A DNA stretch of 64,000 nucleotides from Naasia sp. SYSU D00057 (GCF_017916505.1 NZ_JAFMSZ010000003.1:62001-126000); one strand, 5' to 3'. Shown: positions 34,119 to 44,936, counted from the first letter of the stretch. Notes: generated by a model from the letters alone, not told the origin. Made by a program: numbers and translations.

Positions 34119-35098
34119 GACTTGCTCCCGGACTTCTTCGCTCGGTTCTTGCTGACGGGCTGCTGGCGCTGGGTGGACTGACGCTTCACGGCGGTGTCCG
34201 TCGCCCCCTCGGCGGCCGGCTTGGGCGCCTCGATGGTGAGCTTGCCCTTCTTCGCCAGGCGCGCCTCACGCGCCTTCGCGGCCTCACTGCCGGGCGTGGG
34301 CATGTTCCGGATGACGATGAACTGCTGAACCATCGTCCAGATGTTGGAGGTCAGCCAGTAGAACATGACGCCGAGCGGGAAGGCGACGCCGGAGAAGGCG
34401 AAGACCAGCGGGAGGATGTACAGCAGGATCTTCTGCTGACGGAACATCGGGCTGTTCTTGGCCTCGGGCGACATGTTCTTCGCCATGATCTGCAGCTGCG
34501 TCACGAACTGCGAGGCGGTCATCAGGAGCACCATGACCGCGGCGATCGTCATGACCCAACCGTTGAACGCGCTGCCGGAGACCATCAGGTTCCACTCGCC
34601 GATGAAGGTCGCGCGCAGGGGAGCGCCGAACAGCTCGGAGTTGGCGAAGGAGTCCGCGAGGTCGCGGGTCAGGAACTGAACGCCCGCCTTGTCGTGCTGC
34701 GCGTCGTTGAGCACCGAGAAGAGGCCGAAGAAGATCGGCATCTGGATGAGCAGCGGCAGGCAGGAGCTCAGCGGGTTCGTGCCGGTCCGCCGGTAGAGCT
34801 CCATGGTCTCGCGGGACATCGCCTCACGCGAGAACTGGTCGGTCTTGCCGCGGTACTTGTCCTGGATCTTCTTGAGCTGCGGCGCGACCTCCAGCATCTT
34901 CCGCTGGCTCTTGATCTGCCGCACGAAGATGGGGATGAGCGCGGCGCGCACGACGAGCACGAGCCCGACGATCGACAGCACCCAGGTGACGCCGGCGTCG
35001 GCGCTGAGGCCGACGCTGCTCCAGAGGCCGTGGAAGCCGACCAGGATGAGCTCGATCACCCACTTGATGGGCCAGAGGATCGCTCCGAAAATGTCCAC
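34115..35098 (-). CDS. yidC: Membrane protein insertase YidC
   Basis: Protein of 327 residues of the gram-positive YidC type: about five helices, no large periplasmic domain and no lipobox. The core regions RAALIPIFVRQIKSQRKM, TGTNPLSSCLPLLIQMPIFFGLF and FPLGVMFYWLTSNIWTMVQQ are typical. The C-terminal tail is very basic (VSKNRAKKSGSKS), which may bind ribosomes. The start is GTG 35098 (VDIFGAILWPIKWVIELIL); longer frames overlap yidD sequence. It is fourth in the rpmH operon. Confidence 0.95.
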   Translation of the reverse strand: MDIFGAILWPIKWVIELILVGFHGLWSSVGLSADAGVTWVLSIVGLVLVVRAALIPIFVRQIKSQRKMLEVAPQLKKIQDKYRGKTDQFSREAMSRETMELYRRTGTNPLSSCLPLLIQMPIFFGLFSVLNDAQHDKAGVQFLTRDLADSFANSELFGAPLRATFIGEWNLMVSGSAFNGWVMTIAAVMVLLMTASQFVTQLQIMAKNMSPEAKNSPMFRQQKILLYILPLVFAFSGVAFPLGVMFYWLTSNIWTMVQQFIVIRNMPTPGSEAAKAREARLAKKGKLTIEAPKPAAEGATDTAVKRQSTQRQQPVSKNRAKKSGSKS

Positions 35099-35102
35099 CT
35101 GG

Positions 35103-35438
35103 TCAGGCCTTTCCCTTATCAGTAACGAATGTCCCGGCCCCGGAGGGGAGCGGGACGACGAATCCGAAATCCGTGAGGCGGTAGCGCTGGACGCGCCGAC
35201 GCGGCACATCGTCCACACCGCCGGCCGCCCACGGGTGGCACCGGCAGATGCGTGCCGCGGTCAGGGCGCCGCCCACGACGACACCGTGCTCCTGCACGGC
35301 CTCGAGCCCGTAGCGCGAGCACGACGGGTAGTACCGGCAGACCTCGCCGTAGAGCGGCGAGATCACAGCACGGTACGCGCGCAGCAGCACCACCGCGAGG
35401 TTGCGGGGCAGCAGGAGCAGCGCGCGGAGGGCGCTCAT
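35103..35438 (-). CDS. yidD: Membrane protein insertion efficiency factor YidD
   Basis: Protein of 111 residues with the family core VISPLYGEVCRYYPSCSRYGLEAVQEHG and RICRCHPWAAGGVDDVP, including the conserved cysteines. A short amphipathic N-terminus should lie on the inner membrane face. It helps YidC-dependent insertion. Its start overlaps the rnpA stop (ATGA). The C-terminal extension after VDDVP (about 35 residues) is variable in the family. Confidence 0.94.
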   Translation of the reverse strand: MSALRALLLLPRNLAVVLLRAYRAVISPLYGEVCRYYPSCSRYGLEAVQEHGVVVGGALTAARICRCHPWAAGGVDDVPRRRVQRYRLTDFGFVVPLPSGAGTFVTDKGKA

Positions 35439-35764
35439 GCGCGGGGAAGTACGGCGGCAGCCACCTCGGCGCGCAGCTCGTTCCAGTCCGCACGCGCCGC
35501 CGACGGCAGGGCGCGGATGACGACCGCGCGCGTCGGCGCCTCAGGAAGCAGCGAGTAGCAGGCCGCCTTGAGCCGGCGACGGACACGATTGCGCTCGACC
35601 GCGCCACCGACCGCCTTGCTCACGATGAAGCCGAAGCGGGCGTCCTCGCCCGGCACGACCTTGTCGAGGTAGGCGATGGTGGTGCGTCCGGTCACGCGGC
35701 GGCCCTTCCGCACGATCCTGCGGTAGTCCGCCCCGCTCACGACGCGGTGAGCGCGGGAGAGCAA
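35435..35764 (-). CDS. rnpA: Ribonuclease P protein component
   Basis: Protein of 109 residues with the RNase P signature around ERNRVRRRLKAACYSLLP (RNR motif) and the N-terminal LSRAHRVVSGADYRRIVRKGRR. It helps the RNA subunit process tRNA 5' ends. The start is a TTG at 35764, chosen because the LSRAHR start is conserved; the codon lies immediately after the rpmH stop with no gap. Confidence 0.94.
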   Translation of the reverse strand: MLSRAHRVVSGADYRRIVRKGRRVTGRTTIAYLDKVVPGEDARFGFIVSKAVGGAVERNRVRRRLKAACYSLLPEAPTRAVVIRALPSAARADWNELRAEVAAAVLPRA

Positions 35765-35902
35765 CTACGCGGAGAGCTCGGTGCGCCCCTTGGCGCGGCG
35801 CGCGGAGAGGATCGCGCGGCCGGCGCGGGTGCGCATGCGCAGACGGAAGCCGTGCACCTTGGCGCGACGGCGGTTGTTCGGCTGGAAGGTTCGCTTGCTC
35901 AT
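35765..35902 (-). CDS. rpmH: 50S ribosomal protein L34
   Basis: Protein of 45 residues: [29 protein letters not shown], the L34 signature. First gene of the leftward rpmH-rnpA-yidD-yidC-jag-rsmG-parA-parB operon. A strong promoter lies about 85 bp upstream. Divergent from dnaA. Confidence 0.97.
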   Translation of the reverse strand: MSKRTFQPNNRRRAKVHGFRLRMRTRAGRAILSARRAKGRTELSA

Positions 35903-35986
35903 GGAAATGCTCCGTGGAAGAAGATGGGCGTGTCGGCGCAGGAGGCGGCCGGCACTGCGCGGCTCGAGGCCGCGGGCAACTGGTTA

Positions 35987-36015
35987 AAAATACGCGCCTC
36001 GGGGGCCCCGGTCAA
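35987..36015 (-). promoter_or_regulatory. rpmH operon promoter
   Basis: On the minus strand, TTGACC (36015-36010) and TATTTT (35992-35987) are exactly 17 bp apart, near-ideal sigma-A spacing. Transcription should begin about 75-80 bp upstream of rpmH. Confidence 0.75.
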
Positions 36016-36077
36016 ACGAGCCTCCGGTGGGGAAAGCCGGGACGCCGGCCCCGACGGCGATATTCTGAGTGGGGGAT

Positions 36078-36106
36078 TTGATCCAACTCCCCTCGAAGAA
36101 TACGTT
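36078..36106 (+). promoter_or_regulatory. Candidate dnaA promoter
   Basis: TTGATC (36078-36083) and TACGTT (36101-36106), spacer 17 bp, about 100 bp before the dnaA ATG. Confidence 0.5.
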
Positions 36107-36211
36107 GAGCACCCAGCCGCCCGGCCAACCCCGTACCGTCGGCGGCGCGGCTCCCCCATGGGGAGCGAGGACGTCCACGTCCTGGTTGCTACGGGAGCTT
36201 GCTGAGGCGCA

Positions 36212-37630
36212 ATGGCAGAGGTCGCAACCCAGACGAAAGAGATCTGGGACTCCGTGCTCAGCGCTCTCGGCTCGGACGAGAGGATCACCCCGCAGCTGCG
36301 CGGCTTCCTCGGACTCGTCGAGCCGAAGGGCGTGATGGCGGGCACCATGTATCTGGAGGTGCCGAACGACTTCACGCGCGGCATGCTCGAGCAGCGGATG
36401 CGCCAGCCTCTCCTCGGCGCGATCGGCTCGCTCGACCCGTCGCTCGACATCGCGAACTTCGCCGTCGTCGTCAACCCGGACATCGAGGACGAGCCCGTCG
36501 CCACGGTCAGCGAGCCGCTGCCGGCGGAGCCGTACATCGAGGCGCCCGTCCCGTCGGTGACCGAGGCAGGCTCCGGTGGCCGCAGCGACACCCGGCTCAA
36601 CCCGAAGTACAGCTTCGACAACTTCGTCATCGGCGCCTCCAACCGGTTCGCCCACGCCGCCGCGGTCGCGGTGGCCGAGACGCCGGCCAAGGCCTACAAC
36701 CCCCTGTTCATCTACGGGGAGTCGGGGCTCGGCAAGACTCACCTCCTGCACGCGATCGGCCACTACGCGATCAGCCTCTACCCGGGCATCCGTGTGCGCT
36801 ACGTGAGCTCCGAGGAGTTCACCAACGACTTCATCAACTCCATCGCGCAGAACCGCTCGTCCCTGTTCCAGGCCCGCTACCGCGACATCGACATCCTGCT
36901 CATCGACGACATCCAGTTCCTGCAGGGCAAGGACTCCACACAGGAGGCCTTCTTCCACACCTTCAACACCCTGCACGACCACAACAAGCAGGTCGTCATC
37001 ACGAGCGATCTGCAGCCGAAGCAGCTGACCGGCTTCGAGGACCGGATGCGCTCCCGCTTCGAGTGGGGCCTCATCACCGACGTGCAGGCGCCCGACCTCG
37101 AGACGCGCATCGCGATCCTCCGCAAGCGCGCGCAGAACGAGAAGCTGCAGGTGCCGGACGACATCCTCGAGTTCATGGCGTCGAAGGTGTCGAGCAACAT
37201 CCGGGAGCTCGAGGGCACCCTCATCCGGGTCACCGCGTTCGCGAGCCTCAACCGGACGCCCGTCGACATGGCCCTCGTGCAGACGGTCCTCAAGGACCTG
37301 ATCACGCTCGACGAGGACAACGTCATCGCGCCGGTCGACATCATCAATCACACCGCGGACTACTTCAAGCTCAGCGTCGACGACCTGTACGGCTCGTCCC
37401 GGTCGCAGGCGATCGCCACCGCCCGCCAGATCGCCATGTACCTGTGCCGCGAGCTCACCAACCTGTCGCTGCCGAAGATCGGCCAGCTGTTCGGCAACCG
37501 CGACCACACGACGGTGATGTACGCGAACAAGAAGATCAGCGAGCTCATGAAGGAGCGCCGCTCCATCTACAACCAGGTCACCGAGCTGACGAGCCGGATC
37601 AAGCAGAACCACCGGTACTCGCGGGGCTGA
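36212..37630 (+). CDS. dnaA: Chromosomal replication initiator DnaA
   Basis: Protein of 472 residues with four domains: I (residues 1-90, protein contacts), a short linker II, III (AAA+: Walker A GESGLGKTHLL near 170, Walker B ILLIDDIQFLQG, sensor and arginine-finger region RMRSRFEWGL) and IV (helix-turn-helix with the signature GNRDHTTVMYANKKI). It binds DnaA boxes in the downstream oriC and opens it for DnaB. The ATG at 36212 gives the conserved WDSVLSAL start after ten residues. Linker II is short compared with streptomycetes. Confidence 0.97.
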   Translation: MAEVATQTKEIWDSVLSALGSDERITPQLRGFLGLVEPKGVMAGTMYLEVPNDFTRGMLEQRMRQPLLGAIGSLDPSLDIANFAVVVNPDIEDEPVATVSEPLPAEPYIEAPVPSVTEAGSGGRSDTRLNPKYSFDNFVIGASNRFAHAAAVAVAETPAKAYNPLFIYGESGLGKTHLLHAIGHYAISLYPGIRVRYVSSEEFTNDFINSIAQNRSSLFQARYRDIDILLIDDIQFLQGKDSTQEAFFHTFNTLHDHNKQVVITSDLQPKQLTGFEDRMRSRFEWGLITDVQAPDLETRIAILRKRAQNEKLQVPDDILEFMASKVSSNIRELEGTLIRVTAFASLNRTPVDMALVQTVLKDLITLDEDNVIAPVDIINHTADYFKLSVDDLYGSSRSQAIATARQIAMYLCRELTNLSLPKIGQLFGNRDHTTVMYANKKISELMKERRSIYNQVTELTSRIKQNHRYSRG

Positions 37631-37933
37631 TTCCGCCGGGTAGGAACGTGAGCCGGGAGGGGTGCGCCCTCGCTTCCTGTGCCGGAGTTCATGTGATCCG
37701 GTGGCGTCTGGGCGCCTGAGTGGGCGTTCTCCACAGGAGTGCGTCGCCGCTGTGCGCCTTCCTGGGATCGGCTGCAGGTCGCGATCCCAGGAACGCGGCT
37801 TGGGCGGGCTGGGGAGAGCGCAGGTGCGTCGTCGCGTACGGCGCTCCTGTCGCGTTCTCAGGACGGAGGGCACGCTCGCACAGTCTCCGTCGTGCGCCGA
37901 ACGCGCCCTGCGTCCGCCGAGAGCACCCCGAAG

Positions 37934-37969
37934 CACCGAGCGCACCCCGTGCCCAGGGTGCGCTCGGTG
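37934..37969. repeat. Palindrome A between dnaA and oriC
   Basis: Perfect 14-bp stem CACCGAGCGCACCC / GGGTGCGCTCGGTG with an 8-base loop. It shares its arms with palindrome B, 223 bp downstream. Confidence 0.85.
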
Positions 37970-37982
37970 TCTAGAGGCGCGC

Positions 37983-38022
37983 TCGGCGGGACGGAGGTGC
38001 GTTCGGCGGGACGGAGGTGCGT
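37983..38022 (+). repeat. Tandem 20-bp repeat next to palindrome A
   Basis: TCGGCGGGACGGAGGTGCGT occurs twice in a row with a partial third unit (TTCGGC) after it. Confidence 0.75.
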
Positions 38023-38156
38023 TCGGCACGGCTCGAGGTGCACTCGCCGGCGGCTCCCTACTCGCGATAGGCGCCGCCGGCCTGTCGAGGCCCCTGCCCC
38101 CGCGTGAGCTGCCCCTTGTTCCCCGAATGCGCCTTGCCCCGCCGCCGAAGCACCCC

Positions 38157-38200
38157 GAAACACCGAGCGCACCCTGGGCCCAGGGTGCGTTCGGTGTTTC
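38157..38200. repeat. Palindrome B between dnaA and oriC
   Basis: A 44-bp palindrome with no loop: 22-base arms from GAAACACCGAGCGCACCC to GGTGTTTC, with one C-to-T mismatch that still pairs as G-U in RNA. Confidence 0.88.
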
Positions 38201-38394
38201 GAGGCGCGCTCGGTGAGGCAGAGGCGCGTTCCTGCCGCTTCGAGGCGCTCTCAGCGGCGTGCGGCGTCCAGGCGGGCGCCGAGACCTGTTGCGGGCTCAG
38301 GAGCGACCCTCAAGGCGTCCTGGCCCTCCTTGCCCCCTCAATGCCTCCAAACAGGGCGCGGCGGGTGCGACGCGATCGATACGGAGCAGCGGCC

Positions 38395-38720
38395 GGCACT
38401 TATCCGGCACGATCCCACCTCGCCCCGGTCGACCTTCGACGCGCGGTTAACACCGCGCCGTCCGGATCCTCGGAACGACACACCCCGAGGCGAACCAGTT
38501 GTCCACAGGTTGTCCACCCTGTTAATGGATCGCTCCGATCCCCGTCGCCCATCAACATGCGGTTTCCACATGTGGAGAACTGGCTTTCCACCGCTTCTTA
38601 TCCACTGGTTGTCCACAGCTGTGGGGAGAACTGGGACCTAAGACCCTTCCAGGTCGAGTGGTATCACCGGGGTTCTGCACAGAATGTGAGGAATCTGTGG
38701 AGAACCCGGGGACGACACGC
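38395..38720. other. oriC: Replication origin oriC, DnaA-box cluster
   Basis: Exact actinobacterial DnaA boxes TTGTCCACA occur at 38499-38507 and 38609-38617; near matches are TTGTCCACC (38510-38518), TTATCCACT (38598-38606), TTTCCACA (38563-38570) and minus-strand TTCTCCACA (38571-38579, 38696-38704). Several have the TGTGG core alone. The location between dnaA and dnaN is the standard origin position. The likely unwinding element is the AT-richer 38870-38920. Confidence 0.9.
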
Positions 38721-39028
38721 GCTCGGCATGGGGACAACTGAGCAGGGCCTGTGGGAGAAGCCCTCGGCCGGTGCTCGAACTGCTCACGCCTTCCCCGGTG
38801 ACCCCCACACGGGTCACACATCTTCCACGGTTGTAGTTCCCGCTCGATGACTGGGCTCCGGCCGGTTACTCACATCTTCCACACCCGTTAAGAGTGTTAA
38901 AGATCCTTTCTTCTCTTCCTCGTCCGACAACCTCTTGGGGAGGAGCGTCGGAGGCAGGGCCCGGACCGAGCCGTCGGGCGGAGCACCGCATCGGCTGGCG
39001 AGCAGGGCACCCGCTAGCATCGGAGCGA

Positions 39029-39040
39029 CTGTAATTACAG
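39029..39040. promoter_or_regulatory. Perfect 12-bp palindrome just upstream of dnaN
   Basis: CTGTAATTACAG lies 14 bp before the dnaN start codon. It is AT-rich in a GC-rich setting and could be an operator or contain a -10 element (TAATTA). Confidence 0.35.
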
Positions 39041-39054
39041 ACAGGGGATCATCC

Positions 39055-40203
39055 GTGAGGTTTTCAGCGAACAGGGACGTGTTCAGCGAGGCCGTGTCGT
39101 TCGCCGTCAAGCTCCTGCCGCAGCGGACCACCCTCCCGATCCTCTCCGGCGTGCTGCTGGAGGCGTCGGAGTCGGGGCTGACGCTGTCGTCCTTCGACTA
39201 CGAGGTGTCCGCGCGCACTGAGATCGCCGCCGAGGTCAATGAGCCGGGACGGGCACTGGTATCAGGCCGTCTCCTCGCCGACATCGCGAGCCGGCTGCCC
39301 GCCTCCGCTCCCGTGGAGGTGTTCTCCGAGGACGCGCGCATCGTCGTCCGCGCCGGGTCCGCCCGCTTCACGCTGCTGAGCATGCCCGTGGAGGAGTACC
39401 CGAACCTGCCCACCGTGGGAGAGCCGACCGGCAGCGTCCCGGCCGACGCCTTCTCGCAGGCCGTCGCGCAGGTGGCAGTGGCCGCATCCCGCGACGACGT
39501 CACTCCCGTCATCACCGGCGTCCAGCTGGAGATCTCGGACCACAGCCTCAGCCTCGTGGCGACCGACCGCTACCGCGTCGCCGTGCGCGGCATCCAGTGG
39601 GAGCCGGCGAACGAGGACCAGCCGACGCTCACCGCGCTCGTGCCCGCCCGCACCCTGCAGGAGATCGGCCGCACCTTCGGCTCGACCGGCACCATCTCGA
39701 TCTCGATCACGGGCGGCGAGGACCGCGAGCTGATCGCCTTCAGCTCCGAGAAGCGCACCGTGACGTCGCTGCTCATCAAGGGCAACTTCCCGCCGGTGAA
39801 GCGGCTCTTCCCGGAGAACGTCGAGAACTACGCGGTGATCAACACCGCGGAGCTCGTCGAGGCGACCCGGCGCGTGCAGCTCGTGCTCGAGCGTGAGGCG
39901 GCGCTGCGCTACAGCTTCGACCTCGACGGGCTCACCCTCGAGGCGATCGGGTCCGAGCAGGCCCAGGCCTCCGAGAACATCGAAGCTCTGCTCAACGGGA
40001 CGGACACCGTGGTCTCCCTGAAGCCCCAGTTCCTGCTCGACGGCCTCGGCGCGGTGCACTCGGAGTTCGTCCGGATCGCCTTCACGAAGACGGAGAACCC
40101 CAACAAGCCGGGCCCGGTGCTCATCACCAGCCAGTCGAGCAAGGACAAGGCGGCGTCGGACGACTACCGCTACCTGCTGCAGCCCAACCTGCTGCTGCGC
40201 TGA
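39055..40203 (+). CDS. dnaN: DNA polymerase III sliding clamp (beta subunit)
   Basis: Protein of 382 residues with three clamp repeats, starting VRFSANRDVFSEAVSFAVKLLPQRTTLPILSG and ending PNLLLR. ATDRYRVAVR and KGNFPPVKRLFPE are typical. The ring dimer tethers polymerase and serves as a docking platform. The GTG at 39055 has AGGGG 7 nt upstream; in-frame sequence before it is oriC-side DNA. First gene of dnaN-gnd-recF-dciA. Confidence 0.96.
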   Translation: MRFSANRDVFSEAVSFAVKLLPQRTTLPILSGVLLEASESGLTLSSFDYEVSARTEIAAEVNEPGRALVSGRLLADIASRLPASAPVEVFSEDARIVVRAGSARFTLLSMPVEEYPNLPTVGEPTGSVPADAFSQAVAQVAVAASRDDVTPVITGVQLEISDHSLSLVATDRYRVAVRGIQWEPANEDQPTLTALVPARTLQEIGRTFGSTGTISISITGGEDRELIAFSSEKRTVTSLLIKGNFPPVKRLFPENVENYAVINTAELVEATRRVQLVLEREAALRYSFDLDGLTLEAIGSEQAQASENIEALLNGTDTVVSLKPQFLLDGLGAVHSEFVRIAFTKTENPNKPGPVLITSQSSKDKAASDDYRYLLQPNLLLR

Positions 40204-40221
40204 TCCCGGAGGTATCCCCAC

Positions 40222-41115
40222 ATGCAGATCGGTCTCGTCGGCCTCGGCCGCATGGGCAACAACATGCGCGCCCGCCTGCGCAACGCCGGCATCGACGTCG
40301 TCGGCTACGACACGAACCCCGACGTCTCGGATGTCGCAACGCTCGGTGACCTCGCGGCCGCGCTCGAGGGCCCCCGCATCGTGTGGGTCATGGTGCCGGC
40401 CGGCAAGATCACCGACTCCGTCGTGAAGGACCTCGCCGGGGTGCTCTCGAAGGGCGACCTCGTCATCGACGGCGGAAACTCCAAGTTCACCGACGACTTC
40501 GCCCACGAGGCGCTGCTCGCCGAGGCGGGCATCGCCTACGTCGACTGCGGCGTCTCCGGCGGCGTCTGGGGACTGCAGAACGGCTACGGCCTCATGGTGG
40601 GCGGCGCCGATGAGGACATCGCGCGCGCGATGCCGATCTTCGACGCGCTGCGCCCGGAGGGCCCCCGCGAGGAGGGCTTCGTCCACGTCGGGCCGGTCGG
40701 CGCCGGGCACTACGCGAAGATGGTGCACAACGGCATCGAGTACGCGCTCATGCAGGCATACGCCGAGGGCTACGAGCTGCTCGAGGCCCGCGAGGACCTC
40801 ATCAAGGACGTCCCGGGAACCTTCAAGGCGTGGCAGCGCGGCACGGTCGTGCGGTCCTGGCTGCTCGAGCTGATGGTGCGCGCGCTCGACGCGGACCCGG
40901 AGCTGGCCGAAATCGAGGGCTACGTCGGCGACTCCGGCGAGGGCCGATGGACGATCGAGGACGCGCTCAACCACTCGGTGCCGGTGCCCACGATCTCCGC
41001 GTCGATCTTCGCGCGCTTCGTGTCGCGCCAGGACGACTCCAAGGCGATGAAGGCGGTCGCGGCCCTGCGTCAGCAGTTCGGCGGCCACGCCGTCAAGCGC
41101 ACCGCCGACGGCTAG
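40222..41115 (+). CDS. gnd: 6-phosphogluconate dehydrogenase, decarboxylating (short form)
   Basis: Protein of 297 residues, the short GntZ/GndA form (the classical enzyme is about 470). Motif GLGRMGNNMRARL starts the Rossmann fold; YDTNP follows the second strand, where an aspartate favours NAD over NADP. VMVPAG, GNSKFTDD, CGVSGGVWGLQNGYGLMVGG and HVGPVGAGHYAKMVHNGIEY are catalytic regions. It oxidises 6-phosphogluconate to ribulose 5-phosphate. GGAGGTATCC precedes the ATG. Its place between dnaN and recF is an actinobacterial hallmark. Confidence 0.94.
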   Translation: MQIGLVGLGRMGNNMRARLRNAGIDVVGYDTNPDVSDVATLGDLAAALEGPRIVWVMVPAGKITDSVVKDLAGVLSKGDLVIDGGNSKFTDDFAHEALLAEAGIAYVDCGVSGGVWGLQNGYGLMVGGADEDIARAMPIFDALRPEGPREEGFVHVGPVGAGHYAKMVHNGIEYALMQAYAEGYELLEAREDLIKDVPGTFKAWQRGTVVRSWLLELMVRALDADPELAEIEGYVGDSGEGRWTIEDALNHSVPVPTISASIFARFVSRQDDSKAMKAVAALRQQFGGHAVKRTADG

Positions 41116-41128
41116 ACGCCTCCGGGAG

Positions 41129-42295
41129 ATGCACGTCCGGCGCCTGAACCTCGTCGACTTCCGGAACTACGAGAACGCCGACCTCGTCTTGGCGGACGGG
41201 GTCAACGTCCTCGTCGGGAGCAACGGGCAGGGCAAGACGAACCTCGTCGAGGCGCTCGGCTACCTGAGCACCCTCGGCTCGCATCGCGTGTCGAGCGATC
41301 TCGCACTCGTGCGGCGCGGGGCGACGAGCGCGATCGTCCGCGCCCTGCTCGGCAACGGCGACCGTGAGTTCCTCGTCGAGCTGCAGATCAACGCGGCATC
41401 GGCGAACAAGGCCCAGGTCGGCCGGTCCCCCGCCAAGGTGCGCGATCTGCCGCGCTACTTCTCGAGCGTGCTCTTCGCCCCCGAGGACATGGCGCTGGTC
41501 CGGGGCGACCCCTCGGGCCGGCGCCGGTTCGCCGACGAGCTCCTCGTACTGCGCACCCCGCGCCTCGCCGGCGTGCTCTCCGACTACGACCGCGCCCTGC
41601 GCCAGCGCAACACGCTGCTGAAGACCGCGAGGGCGACCGGCGCGAAGGCGCTCTCGACCCTCGACCTGTGGGACGAGCGGCTCATCGACTTCGGCTCGCA
41701 GATCATCGCCGCCCGACTCTCGCTCGTCGACGACCTCCGGCCGCACGTCGCCGCGGCATACGAGGGCATCGTCGGCGCCGACCATCGCCCGCGGCTCGCC
41801 AGCCAGCTCAGCATCCTGTCCCAGCGACCGGACGCCGACGAGGAGGGCACGGAGCGGACGGACGAGACGCTGCCGATCGAGCAGATCCGCACGCACTTCG
41901 CCGAGTCGCTCGCCGCCGCACGCCCCAAGGAGCTCGAGCGCGGGCTCACGCTCGTAGGGCCGCACAGGGACGACATCGTGTTCGAGCTGAACGGGCTCCC
42001 GGCTCGCGGCTACGCGAGCCACGGCGAGTCCTGGTCGTTCGCGCTCTCCCTGAAGCTTGCCTCCGCCGAGCTGCTGCGGGCCGAGGCGAGTGCGGGGGAC
42101 CCTGTGCTGATCCTCGACGACGTGTTCGCGGAGCTCGATGCTCCGCGCCGCCGGCGACTGGCCGCCGCCATCCAGGACTACGAGCAGGTGCTCATCACCT
42201 CCGCCGTCGCCGAGGACGTCCCGGAGATCCTTCACGGCAGCATGGTGCGCATCCAGGCCGGCCGCATCCTCGAGCAGGCGGGCACCGACGGATGA
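41129..42295 (+). CDS. recF: DNA replication and repair protein RecF
   Basis: Protein of 388 residues: SMC-like ATPase with Walker A GSNGQGKTN (30-38), signature region PHRDDIVFELNGLPARGYASHGESWSFALSL and Walker B LILDDVFAELD. It helps load RecA at gaps. GGGAG lies upstream of the ATG. Its stop overlaps the dciA start (ATGA), so the two are probably coupled. Confidence 0.95.
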   Translation: MHVRRLNLVDFRNYENADLVLADGVNVLVGSNGQGKTNLVEALGYLSTLGSHRVSSDLALVRRGATSAIVRALLGNGDREFLVELQINAASANKAQVGRSPAKVRDLPRYFSSVLFAPEDMALVRGDPSGRRRFADELLVLRTPRLAGVLSDYDRALRQRNTLLKTARATGAKALSTLDLWDERLIDFGSQIIAARLSLVDDLRPHVAAAYEGIVGADHRPRLASQLSILSQRPDADEEGTERTDETLPIEQIRTHFAESLAAARPKELERGLTLVGPHRDDIVFELNGLPARGYASHGESWSFALSLKLASAELLRAEASAGDPVLILDDVFAELDAPRRRRLAAAIQDYEQVLITSAVAEDVPEILHGSMVRIQAGRILEQAGTDG

Positions 42296-42792
42296 ACGAC
42301 GACGACTCGGTCGTCGAGGAGGCGCGGTCCGTCTATCTGCGTCTCCGGGTCGCGTTCGGCGGTCCTGCGGCGGGTCCCCGCACGAAGCGCCGGCGCCGCA
42401 CGCAGGACGAGGGGGAATCCCAGCCCTTCGGGGTCGGGCGGGACCCGGCCAAGCTGGGCGACGCCCTGTCCGGGCTGACCTCCTCGCTCGGCTGGGACAC
42501 CGTCCTCTCCCAGTCGGAGCTCATCGCCGCCTGGCAGGAGATCGCCGGACCGGAGACGGCGGCGCACTCCGAGCCGACCGGCGTGGAGGACGGCCTGCTG
42601 CGGGTGAAGTGCGACTCGACCGCCTGGGCGACCCAGCTCCGGCTCATGCGCACCGAGATCCTCACGCGCATCGCGCAGAGGTTCCCGGAGGCGGGCATCC
42701 AGAACATCGCCTTTTCCGGACCGGGGGCCCCCAACTGGAAACGTGGCCCCAGATCGGTTCCAGGGCGCGGTCCACGCGATACCTACGGCTGA
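42292..42792 (+). CDS. dciA: DUF721 protein, DciA-type helicase loader
   Basis: Protein of 166 residues. The DUF721 core covers about residues 60-145 (LSGLTSSLGWDTVLSQSELIAAWQEIAGPETAAHSEPTGV, then LLRVKCDSTAWATQLRLMRTEIL). DciA proteins interact with DnaB and replace DnaC in most bacteria. A basic linker (RTKRRRRT) precedes the domain and a Gly/Pro/Arg-rich tail follows. ATG overlaps the recF stop; position before gyrB is conserved. Confidence 0.9.
   Translation: MNDDDSVVEEARSVYLRLRVAFGGPAAGPRTKRRRRTQDEGESQPFGVGRDPAKLGDALSGLTSSLGWDTVLSQSELIAAWQEIAGPETAAHSEPTGVEDGLLRVKCDSTAWATQLRLMRTEILTRIAQRFPEAGIQNIAFSGPGAPNWKRGPRSVPGRGPRDTYG

Positions 42793-44936
<2,144 letters not shown>

Larger units (their letters stand above)
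35903..36211. other. rpmH-dnaA divergent promoter region
   Basis: A 309-bp gap with no gene. It contains one good promoter on each strand (35987-36015 for rpmH, 36078-36106 for dnaA). I see no DnaA box matching TTGTCCACA here, so strong dnaA autoregulation is not obvious from sequence. Confidence 0.6.
37631..39054. other. dnaA-dnaN intergenic region: oriC and upstream palindromes
   Basis: A 1424-bp gap with no credible gene. The left half (about 37,880-38,250) is very GC-rich with two large palindromes and a 20-bp tandem repeat. The right half (38,390-38,720) holds the DnaA-box cluster, and 38,870-38,920 is the most AT-rich stretch. Reading frames crossing the left half follow the repeats and have no ribosome binding sites. 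Confidence 0.85.

Noticed and set aside
37662-38850. Several frames of 60-250 residues in the dnaA-dnaN gap
   Set aside because: They follow the palindromes and DnaA boxes, have no ribosome binding site and show no recognisable family.
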